A stretch of 44,344 nt of DNA from Microbacterium sp. B35-30. GTDB taxonomy: Bacteria > Actinomycetota > Actinomycetes > Actinomycetales > Microbacteriaceae. Made by a program: the position numbers and the translations under genes. The notes under the pieces are model-generated. The model saw nothing but the letters and a program-made list of their open reading frames with translations. It was not told where the DNA came from and searched no databases. The DNA is taken from assembly GCF_010634855.1 (NCBI RefSeq), contig NZ_MWLQ01000009.1:1-44344 (forward strand). The letters run 5' to 3'. Shown piece by piece: positions 1 through 9,209 of the stretch. The first letter of the stretch is position 1. Each line of letters opens with the position of its first letter.

Positions 1-1276
1 CCGACTTGAGCCCTTGCCACGTGGCCAGAATCCCGTACCACACGGCATGCGCTCCGGTTGCAGCTGACCAGTAGATCTTGCCGTGTTGGAACTCCTGGTA
101 GCACCCGTCGCTCGGCAGACCACAACCCTGCTCCTCGATCGGGTAACCCAATTTGCCGACCTCATAACCCAACGACGACCACTCCGAGAGGATCACCCCG
201 TAAGTCGCATGAGCACCAGTCGACGCAGTCCAGTGGATCTTTCCGCTCCGGAAGTCTTGGTAGCACCCACCACTGGCGATCCCGCAGACGACATCCTGCA
301 GTGCCGGTCCGAGAACACCGCTCTCCCCGCCGAGAGACAGGTATGCAGCACGAATGGCGGACGCGCCGGAATTTGCCTGCGGGGAGCCGAACCAATCCGT
401 GAAGTACTGGAAGAAGTTGCGGTTGCCGTAGGCCGAGCATCCGTCGCCCTCACCGTAACCCGCTCGCAACGCCGCGGCGTTCGGCTGGTATGGCGTGTAG
501 TAGTAGAGGTTTGCGGTCGCCTGATTCTGAATGTAAACCGGTGACGAGCCGCAGGCGGCGTTCGGATGCCAGCGCACGTTCCAGGTCTTGCCGGGCGCGT
601 ACCAGGTGAAGTACTGGCTCGTTCCGGGCGGGTTGGCGTACCGCTTCAGTTGCCACGCGGCGCCGTAGACCTGGTTGAAGAAACCGTAGTACCGGGTGTC
701 GCAGGCGGCTGTGTCGGGACATCCCTGCCCCATGGCGATCGTGTAGCGCCAGTCGGACGGCCACGTGTGCGTGACCAGTCCCTGCTCCTTCTGCAACATG
801 ACTATCAGCGCCTGCGGGTTGATGCCGCACGCTTGCGCCACCTTGTAGATGATCGCCGATGCCCGTTCGCGCATCCCCCCCGGGTAGGCGCCGCACATGG
901 CGTCCGCGCTCGTCGCGCGAGATGTGTCGTACCAGTCCTTCAGGCAGACATAGCCCGACTGGCACGTCGGCACCTTCGACTGCAGGAACTGCTGGATCTG
1001 CCCTTCGCTCATCGTGTTGCGGTCGGAGAAGACGGCGTCGCTGATGATGTTGCCCGGTTGGAACTTGGAGAGGTCCGCGGCCCGCACGATGCTGGCATCG
1101 ACGATGCCGGCGGCCGACTCCCCGGCTGCCGTCGCCGATGCCTCGGAGGATCCCGCGACCCCTGAGAGGACGCCCGCGAGGAGCGACACCAGTGCTGCGC
1201 ACACCACCAGCAGAGACCGCGCTCGCGCGGCCATGGCACGTTTCCGACCCCCCGGCATGCGACCAGTGTGGCGCAT
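1..1276 (-). CDS. Secreted LGFP-repeat cell-wall protein, C-terminus cut by window edge
   Basis: Product runs off the left edge; about 425 residues are visible. From the ATG at 1276 there is a basic N-terminus and a hydrophobic stretch (residues 21-42) ending in an Ala/Ser-rich segment, which reads as a Sec signal peptide. Residues 60-300 are rich in Cys, Tyr and Trp. Residues 152-168 (GINPQALIVMLQKEQGL) resemble the helix and catalytic Glu of lytic transglycosylases, so a lysozyme-like fold is possible but only inferred. From about residue 306 there are two LGFP-type repeats (GCYQDF..GKIHW and GCYQEF..GKIYW) and the start of a third; LGFP repeats are known from actinobacterial wall-associated proteins. 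Start is uncertain: ATGs at 1276, 1258 and 1234 are in frame, and 1234 gives the most compact signal peptide. It follows the glycosyltransferase gene by about 80 nt on the same strand. Confidence 0.75.
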   Translation of the reverse strand, partial: MRHTGRMPGGRKRAMAARARSLLVVCAALVSLLAGVLSGVAGSSEASATAAGESAAGIVDASIVRAADLSKFQPGNIISDAVFSDRNTMSEGQIQQFLQSKVPTCQSGYVCLKDWYDTSRATSADAMCGAYPGGMRERASAIIYKVAQACGINPQALIVMLQKEQGLVTHTWPSDWRYTIAMGQGCPDTAACDTRYYGFFNQVYGAAWQLKRYANPPGTSQYFTWYAPGKTWNVRWHPNAACGSSPVYIQNQATANLYYYTPYQPNAAALRAGYGEGDGCSAYGNRNFFQYFTDWFGSPQANSGASAIRAAYLSLGGESGVLGPALQDVVCGIASGGCYQDFRSGKIHWTASTGAHATYGVILSEWSSLGYEVGKLGYPIEEQGCGLPSDGCYQEFQHGKIYWSAATGAHAVWYGILATWQGLKS

Positions 1277-1294
1277 GTGAAAGCCCACGACCAG

Positions 1295-1310
1295 CAGATT
1301 CGAGAATCTG
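1295..1310. promoter_or_regulatory. Perfect 7-2-7 inverted repeat upstream of the LGFP gene
   Basis: CAGATTC-ga-GAATCTG lies 18 nt upstream of the ATG at 1276 and is AT-richer than its surroundings. It could be an operator or a small mRNA hairpin. Confidence 0.35.
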
Positions 1311-1354
1311 ATCGCCTTTCAAGCCTGCAACTGTCCGCTTCAGGCTCGACCGAT

Positions 1355-2485
1355 CTACAGCTCGGCGTGCAGCATCCAGACCTTGTCGGCGGCTTCACGC
1401 CACGAAAACGCCCGTCCTCGATCCCCCGCGAGCACGCCCAGTCGCTCGGCGGCGGCGGTCGAGCCCAGCGACGCGGCCAAAGCTGCCCCGAGGCCGTCGA
1501 CAAGACTCGACGCGTCGGTTCCCGCGATGAGGACCCCGCCCTCGGCGACCACGTCGCTGTGCACCCCGGACGACGCCGCGATGACCGGCACGCCAAGCGT
1601 CAGGGCGTCCACGACGCGCCAGGGGAACGCCGCGCGCCGCGACGGCGCGACGAACGCGACGGCTGCGCCGAACACCGCGGCACGATCCTCCACCGACAGC
1701 ACCCCGCGCACGTGCAGCCCGCGTTCGGGGATCCCGGCCGCTGAGGCGAGGTCCGCAACCGCCGGCTCGTGGCCTTCTTCGACGTCGATCACCACGACAG
1801 GCAGGTCGACACCGGATGCCGCCACCGCCGCGAGTCCGGCATCCAACCCCTCAGAACCCAGCGGCCCGCCGGCCAAGAGGATGAACCCCTCGGGCAGGCC
1901 GAGTTCGCGACGGCGGCCGACCTCGTCCACCGGCACCGAGAAGCCCAGGGGGGACGCGCCCGCGATCACACGCATCCGGTCACCGAGCCCAGGGGCGATC
2001 TCCGCCACCCGGGCCGCCAGCGAATGCGTCGGCACCACCACGGCGTCGGCGTGCTTCACCGCGCGCTTGAGCATCGCCTTGTGCCACGCGACGACGGGGC
2101 GCGGCAGCTCGGCGGGCGACTCCCACGGGCGCAGATCCCACACGGTCACCACGGTCTGATCGTTGTCGTGCAGGCGGTCATGACGCACGAGCGGCGCGAA
2201 GAGCGACGGCGCGTGGATCATGCCGCCGCCGATGCCGGTGCCCACGCCGAGCTGCAATGCGGCCGACAGCTCGCGCCGCGGGAGTGCCGTGCGCCGCACG
2301 CCGGCCAACCCGGGAACGGCAGCCAATGCCTCATCCGAGCCGCCGGCCGGCGCGATGGCCTCGACCTCGCAACCGGAGGGGGCGCCGATCACGAGCGCCC
2401 GCGCGAGCTCGCGCGACGCCTCGGCGAGCTCGGGCTCGGTCGGCGCAACGAGCTGGTCGAGCACGACGCGCAGCGTGGCCACCAC
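1355..2485 (-). CDS. GT4-like glycosyltransferase
   Basis: 376 residues. The C-terminal half has the nucleotide-sugar-binding layout of GT-B enzymes: a glycine-rich segment (AGGPLGSEG, about residue 206) and, near residue 290, a FVAPS..FPWRVVDALTLGVPVIAA segment typical of GT4 donor sites. The N-terminal half (MIHAPSLFAPL) fits the acceptor domain. No signal peptide or membrane segment is seen, so it is probably a cytoplasmic enzyme acting at the membrane on an envelope glycan. Acceptor and sugar cannot be told. GTG start at 2485, three bases after the stop of the LCP gene, so translation is probably coupled. Neighbours (LCP upstream, LGFP protein downstream) support a role in wall polymer synthesis. 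Confidence 0.8.
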   Translation of the reverse strand: MVATLRVVLDQLVAPTEPELAEASRELARALVIGAPSGCEVEAIAPAGGSDEALAAVPGLAGVRRTALPRRELSAALQLGVGTGIGGGMIHAPSLFAPLVRHDRLHDNDQTVVTVWDLRPWESPAELPRPVVAWHKAMLKRAVKHADAVVVPTHSLAARVAEIAPGLGDRMRVIAGASPLGFSVPVDEVGRRRELGLPEGFILLAGGPLGSEGLDAGLAAVAASGVDLPVVVIDVEEGHEPAVADLASAAGIPERGLHVRGVLSVEDRAAVFGAAVAFVAPSRRAAFPWRVVDALTLGVPVIAASSGVHSDVVAEGGVLIAGTDASSLVDGLGAALAASLGSTAAAERLGVLAGDRGRAFSWREAADKVWMLHAEL

Positions 2486-2488
2486 GGG

Positions 2489-3958
2489 TCAGCCCTCCGG
2501 CGTGGGGGTCGGCGGGTGGAGGGTCGTCTGCACGAGGTCGGCGATGTACGCGTAGTCGGGGTTGAACTCGTCGATGCCCTCTGCCGGGGTCAGCTCGATC
2601 GTCTGCACCGGCTGCTCCTTGGCCTTCAACCCGAGGTCGACGAGCGTCGGGATGAACGACTGGGGCAGGTCCGTCTTGACGAGGTCCGCACCCGCCGTGG
2701 CGACATCCTGGAAGCGCGTGAGCACGACCTGCGGCGTGAACTGCGCGAGGATCGCCTCCTGCAGCTCGCGCTGACGCCTCATGCGATCGAAATCGCTCGT
2801 CGTGTACCGCGAGCGGGCGTACCACTGGGCGGTGTCGCCGTCCATGTGCTGCGCGCCCGGTTCGATCCACCCGATGGCCCAGTCCTCAGCGGGCTCACCG
2901 GGGTACGACGGCCCGCCGCCCTTGGGCAGACGCTCGGTGACCGTGATGTCGACGCCGCCGAGCGCATCCACGAGCGCAGCGAAGCCGTGCATGTCGACGA
3001 AGACGTAGTACGGGATCTCGATGCCGAGGATGCCCTCGGCCGCGTCCTTCGTCGCCTCGATGCCCGGCTCCGAGCCCTGGGCCTCGGCATCCGGATACAG
3101 CGTCTTTCCGTCCTCGCAGACCTCGACCTCGGTGCGGAGCTGATTGATCCCACTCCCCCACCCGCAGGTCGGATCGGCGTGGCCCTCGTGTCCGTCGGGG
3201 TATCTGTCCTGCAGCGGACCCTCCGCGAACGGGAAGTTCGGCATGTCGCGAGGGATGCCGGTGATGGTGGTCGCGCCCGTCTCGGCGTTGACCGACACCA
3301 CCGAGATGCTGTCGAACCTCATCGAGTCGCGGCCCTCGCCGCTGTCGGCGCCCAGCAGCAGGATGTTGTAGTAGCCCTCGGACGGCGCCACCGTCGGGCC
3401 GCTGGCGCCGAAAACCGTGCTGATGGTGCTGCGCACCGCGCCGAGGGTGGTCGCGGCGTACGCGGCGGTGCCGCTGGCCACGACCATCAGCCCGATGGCG
3501 ACGAGCGCGATCCCGAACCGCGCGCCGCGTCCCGTCTTGACGAGACGCACGAGCCGAAGCGTGTCGATGGTGAGCACGCCCCACAGCACCGCGTAGCCGA
3601 TGAGCAGTCCCTGCGCCAGCAGCAGCGGGAGGGGTCGCAGCAATGCGAGCCAGTCGGGCAGCCACGCGCTCGTGACGACGCTGAGTCCCGCGGTCGGGGC
3701 GAGCAGCGCGAACAGCACCGCGATCACGAGGAGCACCCACATCAGCAGCGTCGCGCCGATGCCGAAGCGTCCGAGCCTGCGGTTGCCGGCGAGCACCTGC
3801 GCGGACCCGGGAATGAGGAAGTTCAGCGCGACCAGCCACCACCCGCGGCGCGTCATGACCGCGCGGGACGAGGCATCCGGATTCCGCATCGGGCGCTCCT
3901 CGACGACGCCCGGCTTGACCAGGCGTGCTTTTGCGCTCGGCGGGCTCATGACGCTCAC
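2489..3958 (-). CDS. LytR-CpsA-Psr (LCP) family protein with polytopic N-terminus
   Basis: 489 residues. LCP proteins transfer lipid-linked glycopolymers onto peptidoglycan at the outer membrane face. The LCP domain spans about residues 195-430, with the opening strand [10 protein letters not shown], the conserved GIPRD motif (235-239) and a downstream [15 protein letters not shown] segment holding the Arg residues that bind the pyrophosphate lipid. Unlike the single-TM form usual for the family, the N-terminus has about four hydrophobic segments (near residues 40-57, 66-90, 103-130, 148-170). GTG start at 3958 overlaps the purE stop (GTGA), and the next gene, a glycosyltransferase, starts 3 nt after its stop. 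Known family, confident; the polymer substrate is unknown. Confidence 0.9.
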   Translation of the reverse strand: MSVMSPPSAKARLVKPGVVEERPMRNPDASSRAVMTRRGWWLVALNFLIPGSAQVLAGNRRLGRFGIGATLLMWVLLVIAVLFALLAPTAGLSVVTSAWLPDWLALLRPLPLLLAQGLLIGYAVLWGVLTIDTLRLVRLVKTGRGARFGIALVAIGLMVVASGTAAYAATTLGAVRSTISTVFGASGPTVAPSEGYYNILLLGADSGEGRDSMRFDSISVVSVNAETGATTITGIPRDMPNFPFAEGPLQDRYPDGHEGHADPTCGWGSGINQLRTEVEVCEDGKTLYPDAEAQGSEPGIEATKDAAEGILGIEIPYYVFVDMHGFAALVDALGGVDITVTERLPKGGGPSYPGEPAEDWAIGWIEPGAQHMDGDTAQWYARSRYTTSDFDRMRRQRELQEAILAQFTPQVVLTRFQDVATAGADLVKTDLPQSFIPTLVDLGLKAKEQPVQTIELTPAEGIDEFNPDYAYIADLVQTTLHPPTPTPEG

Positions 3959-4488
3959 AGCGACTCCTTGAGCCGCCGGTTCTTCTGCTCGACCTGCGCT
4001 TCGAGGTCTCGGGCATAGGCCTCGACTCGATCAGCGATCGCGTCGTCGGCGGCCCCGAGGATCCGCGCGGCGAGCAGTCCGGCGTTCTTCGCGCCGTTGA
4101 TGGAGACGGTGGCGACCGGGATGCCGGCGGGCATCTGCACGATGCTGAGCAGCGAGTCCATCCCGTCGAGGGTCGCGAGCTGCACGGGCACGCCGACGAC
4201 GGGGAGTGCGGTGAGCGAGGCCAGCATGCCGGGAAGGTGCGCGGCTCCGCCGGCACCGGCGATGATGACGCGCAGGCCGCGCGAGCGGGCTTCACGGCCG
4301 TAACGCAGGAGCTTGTCGGGGGTGCGATGCGCCGAGACGACCTCGACCTCGTGCGGAATCCCGAAGTCCGTGAGCGCCTGCGAGGCATCGCTCATGACCC
4401 GCCAGTCGGAGTCGGAGCCCATGACGACGCCGACGAGCGGCGCCTCGGAGGAATGGAGGGGCCGCGATTCAGCAGAGGGCGCAGTCAC
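3955..4488 (-). CDS. purE: 5-(carboxyamino)imidazole ribonucleotide mutase
   Basis: 177 residues, the usual length of class I PurE. It converts N5-CAIR to CAIR in de novo purine synthesis, using the N5-CAIR made by PurK. The substrate-phosphate loop GSDSDW (residues 24-29) and the catalytic SAHRTP motif (52-57, active-site His) are intact, as are the downstream [11 protein letters not shown] and ALPVVGVPV segments. GTG start at 4488 is preceded by a TAGCCT box 6 nt upstream, suggesting a leaderless transcript of its own rather than read-through from purK. The stop overlaps the GTG of the LCP gene by 4 nt, so purE and the envelope genes are likely co-transcribed. Confidence 0.95.
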   Translation of the reverse strand: MTAPSAESRPLHSSEAPLVGVVMGSDSDWRVMSDASQALTDFGIPHEVEVVSAHRTPDKLLRYGREARSRGLRVIIAGAGGAAHLPGMLASLTALPVVGVPVQLATLDGMDSLLSIVQMPAGIPVATVSINGAKNAGLLAARILGAADDAIADRVEAYARDLEAQVEQKNRRLKESL

Positions 4489-4494
4489 CTGTCA

Positions 4495-4500
4495 AGGCTA
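4495..4500 (-). promoter_or_regulatory. -10 box of purE (TAGCCT), leaderless
   Basis: TAGCCT on the minus strand, 6 nt before the GTG at 4488; matches the actinobacterial TAnnnT -10 with transcription starting at the start codon. Confidence 0.5.
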
Positions 4501-4540
4501 GGGGCGAAGGCTGGAAGATCCCCGCAACGGCGCGGCCGTT

Positions 4541-4645
4541 CCGGTCGTTGAGCGAGGAACGAGACGAAACGCCCGCACCCGATGCACGACTTGGGCTCAA
4601 CCCCTGTCGTCTCGCGTTTCGACTCGCAAGCTCGCTCAACGACCG
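4541..4645. repeat. Intergenic palindromic element, copy 1
   Basis: Starts CCGGTCGTTGAGCGAG with GAGACGAAACGC, and ends with the inverse arms GCGTTTCGACTCGC and GCTCGCTCAACGACCG. It sits between the purK stop and the purE promoter. Same family as the copies near 6527, 9526, 14475, 33005 and 39865. Confidence 0.8.
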
Positions 4646-4673
4646 AAGCATCGGCCCGACTGCGGGCCTCGGA

Positions 4674-5810
4674 TCAGTCCTGGAAGAAGGATGCCGCGGC
4701 CCGGGCCCGGTACGCCACGTCGTCGAGGTCGTCGCCGATGACGTTGATGTGCCCGACCTTGCGCCCGGGGCGGGACGCCTTGCCGTAGGTGTGGACCTTG
4801 GCCTGCGGGTGCTCCTGCATGGCCGCGGTGAAGCGCGCGTCGAGAGGATCCTCGGTCGGGCCCCCCAGGATGTTCACCATCACCGCCCACTCGGCGACCG
4901 GTTCCGTCCCGCCGAGCGGAAGATCGAGCACGGCGCGCAGGTGCTGCTCGAACTGGCTCGTGACGGCGCCGTCCTGGCTCCAATGTCCGCTGTTGTGCGG
5001 GCGCATCGCCAGCTCGTTCACCAGGAGCCGTTCGTCGGTGGTCTCGAACAGCTCGACGGCCAGCATCCCGGTCACGCCGAGGCCCTCGGCGATCCCGACG
5101 CCGATCTCGGCGGCCACCTGCTGCAGGCGTCCGCTCGAGTGAGGAGCCGGCGCGATCACCTCGGCGCAGACGCCGTCGCGCTGCACGGTCTCGACGACCG
5201 GGTAGGCCCCCATGGCGCCGGAGGGGCGGCGGGCCACCTGCTGCGCGAGCTCGCGCGTGAAGTCGACGAGCTCCTCGACGAGGAGGGCGCCGCCATGGGC
5301 GTCCTCGGCGAGCGTCGCGAACCAGTCGTCGGCTTCGGTGCCCGCCGACACCACGCGGACGCCCTTGCCGTCGTAGCCGCCCCGAGGGGTCTTGACGACG
5401 GCGCGGCCGCCGTGGTCGTCGATGAAGGCCTGCAGCTCGTCAGCGTCCGTGACGGCCGCCCAGTCGGGCTGCGGCATCCCGAGCTCCTGCAGGCGTGCCC
5501 GCATGACGAGCTTGTCCTGCGCGAACTTCAGCGCGTCGGGGCCGGGGTGCACCGCGACCCCTTCGCCGACGAGGGCGGCGAGGACGTCCTGCGGAACGTG
5601 CTCATGGTCGAAGGTCACGACGTCGACGTCGCGCGCGAACGCGAGCACCGTGGCGGCGTCGCGGTAGTCGCCGACGGCGGTGGCGGCAAGGGATGCCGAC
5701 ATCCCCTCGTCTTCGGCGAGCACCCGCAGCTCGACCCCGAGCTCGACCGCCGGCGCGATCATCATGCGGGCCAGCTGCCCGCCCCCGACGACTCCGACTC
5801 GCAGCGCCAT
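4674..5810 (-). CDS. purK: 5-(carboxyamino)imidazole ribonucleotide synthase
   Basis: 378 residues from the chosen start. PurK is an ATP-grasp enzyme that makes N5-CAIR from AIR, bicarbonate and ATP, feeding PurE. The N-terminal GVVGGGQLARMM motif, the ATP-grasp segments (VVKTPRGGYDGKG, LLVEELVDFTREL) and the closing NELAMRPHNSGHW signature are all present. The frame is open to 5846, but the ATG at 5810 has a GGGAG ribosome site just upstream and places GGGQLA where the family has it. It is followed by a palindromic repeat element and then purE, so the two purine genes are adjacent but probably have separate promoters. Confidence 0.95.
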   Translation of the reverse strand: MALRVGVVGGGQLARMMIAPAVELGVELRVLAEDEGMSASLAATAVGDYRDAATVLAFARDVDVVTFDHEHVPQDVLAALVGEGVAVHPGPDALKFAQDKLVMRARLQELGMPQPDWAAVTDADELQAFIDDHGGRAVVKTPRGGYDGKGVRVVSAGTEADDWFATLAEDAHGGALLVEELVDFTRELAQQVARRPSGAMGAYPVVETVQRDGVCAEVIAPAPHSSGRLQQVAAEIGVGIAEGLGVTGMLAVELFETTDERLLVNELAMRPHNSGHWSQDGAVTSQFEQHLRAVLDLPLGGTEPVAEWAVMVNILGGPTEDPLDARFTAAMQEHPQAKVHTYGKASRPGRKVGHINVIGDDLDDVAYRARAAASFFQD

Positions 5811-5877
5811 GCACTCTCCCTCTCGCCTTGAAGCTCCCTCCATCATCCCGCACGACGGGATGACGAACGAGCCGCAG

Positions 5878-6462
5878 TCAGGCCTGCGGGAGGGGCGGCC
5901 GTGGCGGGACCCCGGGCGGCGGGCCCGGTGGCAACGGCTGAGCGTCGCGGTGCGCGAGGATCTGGTTCACTTCGACCTGATCGACGAGCGCCTCGTGCAC
6001 GAGGTCGGCGCTGGGGATGTTGGCGAGCCGCAGCGGCTCGTCGATGCCGTTGCTGAGGGTGATCGTGCCGGCACCCCAGATGCGCTGCAACAGGCCGCGA
6101 TGCACCTTGAGCGTGTACCCCCGGACGTGGGCGAGCTCGCGGCGCTTCACCGCGAACACCCCCCGACGCTCCACCACGCGCCGTGTCGTGATCGTGTACA
6201 CGTGCCCCCACCACACCAGGTACGGAAGGAGGACGAGCACCAGCACCACGCCGGCGGCAGCGGCCAGCAGCATCCAGTTCTCGAAGGGCGCCGGAAGGTT
6301 GCCGTAGAAGTACCCGCAGGCGCCGGCCACCGCCATGAGCACCAGCACCGACCATGCGAGCCGGCGCGCGTGCGGGCGGAACCGCGCGACGAGCAGCTCC
6401 GGCGTCGGTGCGCCGGGCGCTGGTGTGAGCGGTCTGCCGCCGTAGCTCGTCGGCTGCGTCAT
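5878..6462 (-). CDS. PH (bPH2)-domain membrane protein
   Basis: 194 residues. Two adjacent hydrophobic segments (about residues 36-54 and 64-86) are followed by a bacterial PH-like domain: YTITTRRVVERRGVFAVKRREL, then HVRGYTLKVHRGLLQRIWGAGTITLS, the usual DUF304/bPH2 pattern. The C-terminus is Pro-rich. The biochemical function of such proteins is unknown; an equivalent gene sits beside birA and purK in mycobacteria (Rv3278c, from memory). ATG start at 6462 with a weak CACAAT box 6 nt before it, so possibly leaderless. Confidence 0.8.
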   Translation of the reverse strand: MTQPTSYGGRPLTPAPGAPTPELLVARFRPHARRLAWSVLVLMAVAGACGYFYGNLPAPFENWMLLAAAAGVVLVLVLLPYLVWWGHVYTITTRRVVERRGVFAVKRRELAHVRGYTLKVHRGLLQRIWGAGTITLSNGIDEPLRLANIPSADLVHEALVDQVEVNQILAHRDAQPLPPGPPPGVPPRPPLPQA

Positions 6463-6526
6463 GTCCCCATTGTGCGACGAGCCGCAGACAGTTCAGGGCG
6501 CACCCGCCGTTTTCCGTCATGCCGGC

Positions 6527-6655
6527 GCGTTTCGTACCGCTCGGTCGACGACCGGGACACCGGATGCCTCGGGTTCGGGTGCAGGCGTTTCGTCTCGCTC
6601 GTTCCCGCTCGCTCAACGACCGGGGCTCAGGATGCGCGCGCTCAACGACCGGGAC
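6527..6655. repeat. Intergenic palindromic element, copy 2 (multiple half-units)
   Basis: Three head-to-tail half-units: GCGTTTCGTACCGC..CGACGACCGGG, GCGTTTCGTCTCGC..GCTCAACGACCGGG and GCTCAACGACCGGGACTCAGG. The last abuts the birA stop codon. It lies between birA and the PH-protein gene. Confidence 0.75.
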
Positions 6656-7471
6656 TCAGGAGACGACGGGACGCGCCCTGACGTGCACGACGTCGCCGGC
6701 CGACACCACGCTCTCGTACTCGCCGTCCTGCACGACCACCAGTCGTCCGTCGGCGTCGATGCGCTGCGCCCGTCCCCACAGTGTCTGGCCGTCCGGCAGC
6801 GACACGGCGACGTCGCTTCCCAGCGTGCTGCAGAGCGCTTCGACCTCGGCGAGCACGCCCGACGCGGCGGCATCCCCTCCGGCGGCGACGATCGCGGTCA
6901 ACTGCTCGTCGAGTGCGGCGAGGTAGTCGGCCAGCAGGCGGTCCTCCTCGCACGTCAGGCCGGCGGCAGCGAACGACGTCGCGGTGTCGACGGGGAGGTC
7001 GGCGCGCGGCATCCGTGTGTTCACACCCGCACCGATCACGACGACATCGGGATGCCCCGGCACCACCTCCGCGAGGATGCCGCAGACCTTCCCGCCATCG
7101 AGCAGCACGTCGTTCGGCCACTTCAGTGCGGCGGTGTGCACGGTGCCGGCGAGCTGCGCGGCGATCGCGCGGGTCATGGCCGCGCCGGCCAGCAACGGGA
7201 CCCAGCCGCGCGCCGCGGCGGGGATCGCCGATGCGTCGATGACGACCGAGACGGCGAGCGCGGTGCCCGGCGGCGTCACCCAGGCGCGATCGAGGCGGCC
7301 GCGCCCCGCGCGCTGGTCGGTGGTGAGCAGGAGCGACAAGTGCGGCCATTCGTGCGGCGCCTCGACGAAATGGCGCACGACATCGGCGTTGGTGGAGTCG
7401 GTGGTCTCCACGACCTGGACGCGCGGGCTCACGCCGGCGGTGAGCGGGAACCCCTCGGACGAGTACGACAT
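6656..7471 (-). CDS. birA: Biotin--[acetyl-CoA-carboxylase] ligase, no HTH domain
   Basis: 271 residues from the ATG at 7471. BirA makes biotinyl-5'-AMP and transfers biotin to the BCCP lysine, here the EAMKMEQ lysine of the biotin carboxylase gene at 15409. Core motifs are present: STN near residue 26, GRGRLDRAW (56-64) that binds biotinyl-AMP, KWPNDVL (Lys117) and GVNTRM. There is no N-terminal winged helix, so this is the class without repressor function and it cannot regulate biotin genes the way the E. coli protein does. The frame is open upstream to 7585, but a TAGCGT box 7 nt before 7471 supports a leaderless start there. Divergent from accD. Confidence 0.92.
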   Translation of the reverse strand: MSYSSEGFPLTAGVSPRVQVVETTDSTNADVVRHFVEAPHEWPHLSLLLTTDQRAGRGRLDRAWVTPPGTALAVSVVIDASAIPAAARGWVPLLAGAAMTRAIAAQLAGTVHTAALKWPNDVLLDGGKVCGILAEVVPGHPDVVVIGAGVNTRMPRADLPVDTATSFAAAGLTCEEDRLLADYLAALDEQLTAIVAAGGDAAASGVLAEVEALCSTLGSDVAVSLPDGQTLWGRAQRIDADGRLVVVQDGEYESVVSAGDVVHVRARPVVS

Positions 7472-7478
7472 GGTGCTC

Positions 7479-7484
7479 ACGCTA
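7479..7484 (-). promoter_or_regulatory. -10 box of birA (TAGCGT), leaderless
   Basis: TAGCGT on the minus strand, 7 nt before the ATG at 7471. Confidence 0.5.
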
Positions 7485-7567
7485 CGCCCGTCGCTGTGTG
7501 CGGAACTCTCCCCTTTCGCTATTCCGGAGTGCGGACTCCCGAGGACGCACAGCGGATGCCGCGACCC

Positions 7568-7588
7568 CTTGTACCAACCCTCCAACAG
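7568..7588 (+). promoter_or_regulatory. Promoter element shared by accD and accA (accD copy)
   Basis: CTTGTAnnAACCnnnCAAnAG begins 52 nt before the accD GTG. The same pattern begins 52 nt before the accA ATG (15357-15377). It covers the expected -35 region. Proposed site for a common regulator (inference). Confidence 0.5.
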
Positions 7589-7606
7589 ATCCCCCGAACC
7601 CGCCGA

Positions 7607-7612
7607 TAGGGT
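7607..7612 (+). promoter_or_regulatory. -10 box of accD (TAGGGT), leaderless
   Basis: TAGGGT, 7 nt before the GTG at 7620. Confidence 0.55.
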
Positions 7613-7619
7613 GGAATCC

Positions 7620-9209
7620 GTGACCGATCAGCCCGACCTCTCGACGACCGCCGGCAAGATCGCCGACCTCCGCGCACGCTTCCAGGAGGCCGTCCTCGAT
7701 CCCGAGGAGGTCGCCAAGGAGAAGCAGCACGCGAAGGGCAAGGGCACCGCGCGCGAGCGCATCGACATGCTCCTCGACACCGGAAGCTTCGTCGAGCTGG
7801 ACGAGTACGTGCGCCACCGCACCACCGCCTTCGGCATGGACCGCTCCCGTCCCTACGGCGACTCGGTCGTCAGCGGCGTCGGCACGATCCACGGCCGCAC
7901 GGTCGCGGTGTACTCCCAGGACTTCTCGACGTTCGGCGGATCGCTCGGCGAGGTCGCCGGCGAGAAGATCATCAAGGTCATGGAGTTCGCGCTGCGCTCC
8001 GGCATCCCCATCGTGGGAATCCTGGACTCCGGTGGCGCCCGCATCCAGGAAGGCGTCGTCGCCCTCGGCAAGTACGGCGAGATCTTCCGCCTCAACACCC
8101 GGGCCTCCGGCGTCATCCCGCAGATCTCGATCATCATGGGCCCGGCCGCCGGCGGTGCGGTGTACTCCCCCGCGCTGACCGACTTCGTGGTCATGGTCGA
8201 CAAGACCAGCCAGATGTTCGTCACCGGACCCGATGTGATCAAGACCGTGACCGGCGAGGACGTCGGCATGGAGGAGCTCGGCGGCGCCTACACGCACAAC
8301 ACTCGCTCCGGCGTCGCGCACTACCTCGCGGAGGACGAGGACGACGCGATCGACTACGTCCGCTCGATGCTCGGCTTCCTCCCCGACAACAACATGGCGG
8401 AGCTGCCCGTCTACGAGAGCGGCTTCGAGTTCGAGACGACGGATGCCGATCGCGCACTGAACGCGATCATCCCCGACTCGCCCAACCAGCCGTACGACAT
8501 CCACCAGGTGATCCGCGGCATCGTCGATTCCGAGGACTTCCTCGAGGTGCAGCCGCTGTTCGCACCCAACATCGTGATCGGCTTCGGACGCATCGAAGGA
8601 CGCTCGGTGGGCATCATCGCCAACCAGCCGTCGCAGATGGCCGGCACGCTCAACATCGAGGCGGGCGAGAAGGCCAGCCGGTTCGTGCGCTTCTGCGACG
8701 CGTTCTCGATTCCGATCGTGACGCTCGTCGATGTGCCGGGATACCTGCCCGGCACCGACCAGGAGTGGACGGGTGTCATCCGCCGCGGCGCGAAGCTGCT
8801 GTACGCGTACGCCGAGGCGACCGTGCCGCTGGTGACCGTGATCCTCCGCAAGGCCTATGGCGGCGCCTACATCGTGATGGGCTCCAAGCAGCTCGGCGCC
8901 GACGTGAACCTCGCCTGGCCCACGGCCGAGATCGCCGTCATGGGCGGCCAGGGCGCCGTCAACATCCTCTATCGCGGCGAGATCAAGCGCGCGGAAGAGG
9001 CGGGAGAGGACGTCGCGGCGGTACGCACGCGCCTCGCCAACGAGTACACCTACAACGTGGCCTCGCCCTTCCTCGCCGCGGAGCGGGGCGAGCTCGACGG
9101 CATCATCGAGCCCGCGCAGACGCGTGTGTCGATCGCCAAGGCGTTGCGCGCACTGCGCGGCAAGCGCGCGACCCTGCCGCCCAAGAAGCACGGGAACATC
9201 CCGCTGTGA
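7620..9209 (+). CDS. accD: Acyl-CoA carboxylase beta subunit (carboxyltransferase)
   Basis: 529 residues. It moves the carboxyl group from carboxybiotin to acetyl- or propionyl-CoA, giving malonyl- or methylmalonyl-CoA for fatty-acid synthesis. Both crotonase-like halves are present: the N-domain with GGARIQEGV and [16 protein letters not shown], and the C-domain with [28 protein letters not shown] and [17 protein letters not shown]. This is the AccD5/PccB type, not the zinc-finger AccD of E. coli. GTG start at 7620 with a TAGGGT box 7 nt before it; the longer open frame upstream reads across the birA promoter. The stop overlaps the GTG of the epsilon gene. Substrate preference cannot be read confidently from the sequence. 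Confidence 0.95.
   Translation: MTDQPDLSTTAGKIADLRARFQEAVLDPEEVAKEKQHAKGKGTARERIDMLLDTGSFVELDEYVRHRTTAFGMDRSRPYGDSVVSGVGTIHGRTVAVYSQDFSTFGGSLGEVAGEKIIKVMEFALRSGIPIVGILDSGGARIQEGVVALGKYGEIFRLNTRASGVIPQISIIMGPAAGGAVYSPALTDFVVMVDKTSQMFVTGPDVIKTVTGEDVGMEELGGAYTHNTRSGVAHYLAEDEDDAIDYVRSMLGFLPDNNMAELPVYESGFEFETTDADRALNAIIPDSPNQPYDIHQVIRGIVDSEDFLEVQPLFAPNIVIGFGRIEGRSVGIIANQPSQMAGTLNIEAGEKASRFVRFCDAFSIPIVTLVDVPGYLPGTDQEWTGVIRRGAKLLYAYAEATVPLVTVILRKAYGGAYIVMGSKQLGADVNLAWPTAEIAVMGGQGAVNILYRGEIKRAEEAGEDVAAVRTRLANEYTYNVASPFLAAERGELDGIIEPAQTRVSIAKALRALRGKRATLPPKKHGNIPL

Noticed and set aside
450..1322. 290-codon minus-strand frame
   Set aside because: A different minus-strand frame gives a signal peptide and LGFP repeats; this one is its shadow.
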